From Firmicutes bacterium UBA5486 (lineage in GTDB: Bacteria; Bacillota; UBA4882; UBA10575), in NCBI GenBank assembly GCA_002427045.1, contig DIPO01000017.1:9899-18683 (forward strand): a DNA stretch of 8,785 bases. The letters are read 5' to 3'. The notes beneath the pieces were generated by a model, which made no database searches, was not told where the DNA came from, and was given only the letters and a program-made list of their open reading frames with translations. The position numbers and the translations under genes are program-made. How positions within the stretch are numbered: the stretch's first letter is position 1; each line of letters opens with the position of its first letter. Below are positions 5,519 through 8,785 of the stretch, piece by piece.

Positions 5519-6217
5519 ATGATTAGAGTTGAAAAGCTTGACAAGATATATAAAAACGGGGTATTGGAAGTTCAGGCCTTATTTGAAATTAATTTAGCGA
5601 TACAGGCCGGAGAATTTGTGGCGATTATGGGGCCTTCCGGTTCCGGGAAATCAACCCTGATGAATATCCTGGGTTGTCTTGATCGGTCGACGAACGGGAG
5701 TTACCGGCTTAATGGGGTGGAGGTTGGGGACTTAAACGATAATGAGCTGGCTGAGATTAGAAATAAAGAAATCGGTTTTATCTTCCAGACTTTCAATTTG
5801 TTACCGCGGAGTACTGCGCTCCAGAATGTAGAACTTCCGATGATTTATGCTGGTGTACGCCGGGGAGAACGTCGTGAACAGGCGATGGAAGCCTTAAAAC
5901 TAGTGGGTTTAGGTGATCGGTGGCATCACCGCCCTAATGAGCTTTCCGGGGGCCAAAGGCAAAGGGTAGCGATTGCCAGGGCGCTAATTAATAGCCCGGA
6001 TATTGTACTGGCTGATGAGCCTACAGGTAATCTTGATTCTACTTCTGGGCGGGAAATAATGATGATTTTGCAGAACCTTAATCAGCAAGGGATTACGGTT
6101 ATCCTTGTTACTCATGATGAAGAGATTGCCAGTTATGCTCAACGGATTGTCCGTTTCCGGGACGGAGAAATTATTAGTGATGAGCCAGTGGCCGAACGGA
6201 CGGTGGAGAGAGAATGA
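5519..6217 (+). CDS. yknY: ABC transporter ATP-binding protein, LolD/MacB type (YknY-like)
   Basis: This 232-residue cytosolic ATPase drives the exporter. All ATPase motifs are intact: Walker A GPSGSGKST (38-46), Q-loop Gln90 (GFIFQTFNLLP), signature LSGGQRQRVAIARAL (142-156), Walker B VLADEP with catalytic Glu167 and D-loop TGNLD, and switch His199 (VTHD). FNLLP and ADEPTGNLD are typical of the LolD/MacB/YknY branch, whose partners are FtsX-type permeases such as the two that follow. A dimer of this single ATPase would serve both permeases (inference). The start is supported by GGAGG (5509-5513) five bases before the ATG. Its TGA overlaps the next ATG (ATGA, 6214-6217), so it is translationally coupled to the first permease. 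The gap to the upstream adaptor is unusually long for such an operon. Confidence 0.96.
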   Translation: MIRVEKLDKIYKNGVLEVQALFEINLAIQAGEFVAIMGPSGSGKSTLMNILGCLDRSTNGSYRLNGVEVGDLNDNELAEIRNKEIGFIFQTFNLLPRSTALQNVELPMIYAGVRRGERREQAMEALKLVGLGDRWHHRPNELSGGQRQRVAIARALINSPDIVLADEPTGNLDSTSGREIMMILQNLNQQGITVILVTHDEEIASYAQRIVRFRDGEIISDEPVAERTVERE

Positions 6218-7416
6218 ATTTATTACTGGAAGGAGCCAGGATGGCTTGGGAAAACCTTTGGAACAACAAACTCCGTTCGGTTTTAACTTTATTGGGAGTG
6301 GCAATTGGTATTGGTTCAACAGTTTCACTTTTGGGGATGGGTTTCGGCTTTAAGGAAGAGATCTTTCGGGAGTTTGAAAGTGTTGGCCGGAATATGATTA
6401 TGGTCTTCCCCAATATTTTTATGGAGACTGGAGAAAAACTGGAGCCCTTGACCGAAGCTGACCGGCGTAGTATTGCGGCTGTTTGCCGGGATGGAATTGA
6501 GGAAATTGTCCCATTTATCTTTGGCGATCAAGCTATGGTTCGTTACTTAAAGGAAAAAACAGCGCCCCAGGTGACCGGTACTGCCCCTGGTTTTTTAGAG
6601 ATACAGGGTTTGAAACTGGAAAACGGACGCTTTCTTACAGAGGCAGATCTATCCACCGGACGTAAGGTTGTAGTACTCGACTGGCGGGTCAAAGAGAAAC
6701 TTTTTGGCCGGATAAATCCAGTAGGAAAGATGGTCACCCTTTATGGTGAGAAATATCAGGTGATTGGGGTCATAGAGAAAAAGATATCTAGTATTTCATT
6801 TGGGACGGATACTAATGGTATGAATCTTTATCTCCCGGTTACTACGCTGCAAAGGGTGATGAAATTTAAAGATTATTATGGCTTATACATTACTGTTTCC
6901 TCGCTGGCAGAGACAGAGACGATCTCCAAGATGATTAATGGTTTGATGGCTAAAAAATATGGCCCGAAACACGGGTTTCAAGTTTTCAGTACTGAAGAAT
7001 TATTAAAAGCACTCCAGATTGTTACGGGCGTAATTACGGCATTATTAGGAATGATTGGTGGGATTGCTCTCCTGGTAGGAGGGATTGGAATTATGAATAT
7101 TATGTTGGTTACAGTAATGGAACGGATAAATGAGATTGGGATCCGTAAAGCGATTGGAGCAAAAAATACTAATATATTGTGGCAATTTATTACTGAAGCA
7201 GTAGCTCTTTGTTTATTGGGAGGCGCTCTGGGCACGGGATTCGGATTTGCAGTGGGTTTTTTCATTAAAAAGCATACTCCCCTCCGGTTGGTTATAACCC
7301 CGGGTTTAGTGGGGACAGCATTTCTTTTTGCAACGGGCGTAGGGTTGTTTTTTGGTGCTTTTCCTGCCTGGAAGGCAGCAAAGATGGATCCTATCGAAGC
7401 TTTACGTTTTGAATAG
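6214..7416 (+). CDS. yknZ: MacB/FtsX-type ABC permease, first copy (YknZ-like)
   Basis: This 400-residue permease has the MacB layout: a short amphipathic N-terminus ending in NNKLRS (17-22), TM1 (about 23-45), an extracellular MacB periplasmic-core-type domain (about 46-265), then three membrane helices (about 268-301, 326-350, 362-384) forming the FtsX domain. LLVGGIGIMNIMLV (286-299) and the coupling segment EIGIRKAIGA (307-316) are strongly conserved; the protein ends PAWKAAKMDPIEALRFE, as usual. It would pair with the ATPase through EIGIRKAIGA and act with the adaptor to expel or extract a substrate at the outer membrane leaflet; such systems move peptides, lipids or drugs, and the substrate here is unknown. 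It starts within the ATPase stop codon (ATGA), with GGAGAG just upstream. A diverged second permease follows after 39 bases. Confidence 0.94.
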   Translation: MNLLLEGARMAWENLWNNKLRSVLTLLGVAIGIGSTVSLLGMGFGFKEEIFREFESVGRNMIMVFPNIFMETGEKLEPLTEADRRSIAAVCRDGIEEIVPFIFGDQAMVRYLKEKTAPQVTGTAPGFLEIQGLKLENGRFLTEADLSTGRKVVVLDWRVKEKLFGRINPVGKMVTLYGEKYQVIGVIEKKISSISFGTDTNGMNLYLPVTTLQRVMKFKDYYGLYITVSSLAETETISKMINGLMAKKYGPKHGFQVFSTEELLKALQIVTGVITALLGMIGGIALLVGGIGIMNIMLVTVMERINEIGIRKAIGAKNTNILWQFITEAVALCLLGGALGTGFGFAVGFFIKKHTPLRLVITPGLVGTAFLFATGVGLFFGAFPAWKAAKMDPIEALRFE

Positions 7417-7455
7417 AATAATAGACATTAATTTGAAAGGGAGGGAGGAGGAACT

Positions 7456-8649
7456 TTGAGATTTATAGAAACTATGCTTGTAGCAGTAAACCAGCTGGCC
7501 GTTAATAAGTTGCGTTCCTTCCTAACTCTACTCGGAATCATCATTGGGATTACAGCTGTAATTACCTTAACTGCACTTGGTAATGGTGCGATAGCCACTA
7601 TTTCCGGACAGTTTGAAGCAATTGGTACCAGTATGCTTTTTGTGCAGTGGGATTATGGAAATGAAGATGAAATTCCGCGTAACTTAATGGAGAAAGATAT
7701 TGAAGAGATTAGAAAAGGGAGCGACCTGGTAACCAATATTACCCCGTATAATATGGCAAATACAGAGATTAAATTTGGTCGGGAACACCTGTATATAACA
7801 GTCTCTGGGGTAGGAGAAGGCTTTTTATCAGTTCAAGGATTAAAACTGGCCAGTGGGCGTTTTTTTAATGCTTTTGAAGCAGCTACCGGGAAGAAACTCT
7901 GTGTTTTAGGTTGGGATCTCCATGAGAAACTTTTTGGTAAACAAGATGGGATTGGGAAGACGATTAAACTTCAAGGAAAACAATTTAAAGTTATTGGGGT
8001 AATGGAGAAGAAAGATGATCGTTCCTTGGTCGGGACCAATATTACTGATAATATGCGTCTTTATATGCCGGCGCGGACTCTTCGCCGGATTTGGAATCAG
8101 AAAGGGTACCCGGTTGTTTTGGCAAATCCTTTAGAGATTACTCTAACCAAAGCGGCAGTTGGACAGATTAAAGGAGTTCTAGCCCGTTTGTACGGGCCTA
8201 AAAATAACTTTCTGGTGCAGGGTATGGAAGAGCTAATTGAAGGGGAAATGAACCGGCTTAAGATCTTTTCTACTTTTTTAGCGGGGTTAGGTGGTATTTC
8301 CCTGTTGGTTGGCGGGATTGGGATTATGAATATCATGCTGGTTTCAGTAAAGGAACGAACCAGAGAAATAGGGATTAGGAAGGCTTTAGGGGCAACAAAA
8401 AGCGATTTGCTGCTTCAGTTTTTGCTGGAAGCAATCCTTCTATGCTTGGCTGGAGGATTTTTAGGACTTTGTTTGGGCCTTTTGTTTTCATATTTAATCC
8501 GTATAGTTACGATGATACCTGCAACAGTAACTGCTGGCTCGATTCTGATGGCAGTAGCTTGTGCACTTGCTATTGGGTTGTTTTTTGGTATTTACCCGGC
8601 TTGGAAAGCAGCAGGATTAGATCCGGTGGAAAGTTTGCGGTATGAATAA
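7456..8649 (+). CDS. MacB/FtsX-type ABC permease, second copy (YknZ-like)
   Basis: This 397-residue protein is colinear with the first permease: NKLRSFLTLLG at 17-27, TM1 (about 22-43), an extracellular core domain (about 44-265), three C-terminal helices (about 268-298, 321-348, 359-381), LLVGGIGIMNIMLV (283-296, identical in both copies), coupling segment EIGIRKALGA (304-313) and PAWKAAGLDPVESLRYE at the end. The extracellular domains differ much more than the membrane parts, so this is an old duplication; both copies keep the ATPase-contact segment, suggesting a heterodimer. The start is TTG, with excellent AGGGAGG/AGGAGGA sequences at 7442-7452; it aligns with the start of the first copy, whereas the next Met is six residues later. 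No terminator follows, so the transcript may continue beyond the window. Confidence 0.93.
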   Translation: MRFIETMLVAVNQLAVNKLRSFLTLLGIIIGITAVITLTALGNGAIATISGQFEAIGTSMLFVQWDYGNEDEIPRNLMEKDIEEIRKGSDLVTNITPYNMANTEIKFGREHLYITVSGVGEGFLSVQGLKLASGRFFNAFEAATGKKLCVLGWDLHEKLFGKQDGIGKTIKLQGKQFKVIGVMEKKDDRSLVGTNITDNMRLYMPARTLRRIWNQKGYPVVLANPLEITLTKAAVGQIKGVLARLYGPKNNFLVQGMEELIEGEMNRLKIFSTFLAGLGGISLLVGGIGIMNIMLVSVKERTREIGIRKALGATKSDLLLQFLLEAILLCLAGGFLGLCLGLLFSYLIRIVTMIPATVTAGSILMAVACALAIGLFFGIYPAWKAAGLDPVESLRYE

Positions 8650-8654
8650 AAGGA

Positions 8655-8749
8655 AGGTAGTCGCTCACGCCAGCTTGCCGGGACAAGCGAAAGGATGAAA
8701 ATAGCACTTTCATCCGCAGCTTACAAAGGCGGTCATTCAACCGAGCGAC
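8655..8749. other. Potentially structured intergenic segment downstream of the exporter
   Basis: After the last permease, GTCGCTC (8660-8666) can pair with GAGCGAC (8743-8749), and CGCC (8668-8671) with GGCG (8728-8731). Between them lie GCTTG/CAAGC (8673-8677 with 8684-8688, six-base loop) and a perfect 8-bp hairpin GGATGAAA/TTTCATCC (8693-8700 with 8708-8715, seven-base loop). Together these make a compact multibranched fold of about 90 bases. No T tract follows, so it is not a standard terminator, and I recognise no riboswitch class. It may be a structured RNA or a dispersed repeat element. Confidence 0.5.
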
Positions 8750-8766
8750 GAGCGACGAGTTACGAG
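8743..8766. repeat. Tandem heptamer repeat (GAGCGAC)
   Basis: GAGCGAC, GAGCGAC and GAGTTAC follow each other at 8743-8763 and end in GAG. In the same phase the repeat at 5458-5486 reads GAGTGAC, GGGTGAT, GAGTAAC, GAG, so both loci carry one family of consensus GAGYGAC. The first unit here is also the 3' strand of the 7-bp helix closing the structured segment upstream. Confidence 0.75.
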
Positions 8767-8785
8767 ATGTATTTTCTAGGTAGTC

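Noticed and set aside
296..8336. Minus-strand ORFs of 63 to 114 codons within the genes (for example 296-580, 1436-1735, 5984-6328, 6978-7265)
   Set aside because: Each lies opposite a strongly recognised + strand gene, has low-complexity or unconvincing composition, and lacks a clear ribosome binding site; they are shadows.
8693..8715. Intrinsic terminator after the second permease
   Set aside because: The 8-bp hairpin is A/T-rich and is followed by GCAGC, not by a T tract.
8660..8749. tRNA-like gene of about 90 bases
   Set aside because: There is a 7-bp closing helix and a hairpin with a 7-base loop (ATAGCAC), but no T at position 8, no TTCRA loop next to the 3' strand, and an 8-bp middle stem, so it does not fit a tRNA.

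Overview
The window looks like a chromosomal segment of a Gram-positive, probably clostridial, Firmicute. This is inferred from the gene set (arginine-phosphatase-type phosphatase, rpiB, upp, WecA/TagO-type transferase), the strong purine-rich ribosome binding sites, the two TTG starts, the A/T-rich gaps and the Bacillus YknWXYZ-like exporter. No genus can be named from sequence alone. All recognisable genes lie on the + strand.

Region 1 (87-2890) is a housekeeping block. The first gene fuses a low-molecular-weight protein phosphatase of the YwlE (arginine phosphatase) type to ribose-5-phosphate isomerase B. It is followed by upp (uracil salvage) and by a polytopic WecA/TagO/MraY-family sugar-1-phosphate transferase that starts cell-wall polymer or polysaccharide synthesis. 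Bacillus subtilis has ywlE, ywlF (rpiB) and upp close together as separate genes, so the phosphatase-isomerase junction is the unusual point. The block ends at a textbook intrinsic terminator (2911-2940).

Region 2 (2941-3453) is about 510 bases without a gene. It holds a likely extended -10 promoter, two inverted repeats and several copies of a TTATGYAATTCC-like motif.

Region 3 (3454-8649) is a five-gene exporter cluster: a Yip1-family membrane protein, a membrane-fusion (HlyD/MacA-type) protein, a LolD/MacB-type ATPase and two successive MacB/FtsX-type permeases. It matches B. subtilis yknW-yknX-yknY-yknZ in order and family, but the permease is duplicated and diverged, suggesting a heterodimeric pump. 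The ATPase and first permease overlap by 4 bases. A 138-base gap between the adaptor and the ATPase carries a tandem heptamer repeat inside an imperfect palindrome.

Region 4 (8650-8785) contains more copies of the same heptamer, attached to a potentially highly structured segment of about 90 bases. It has no recognisable terminator, and the window ends inside or just after this element.

The points most worth a second look are the phosphatase-RpiB fusion with a Shine-Dalgarno sequence buried in its linker, the Asp-to-Asn change in a metal-site motif of the WecA-like enzyme, the paired permeases, and the dispersed heptamer/structured repeat family.
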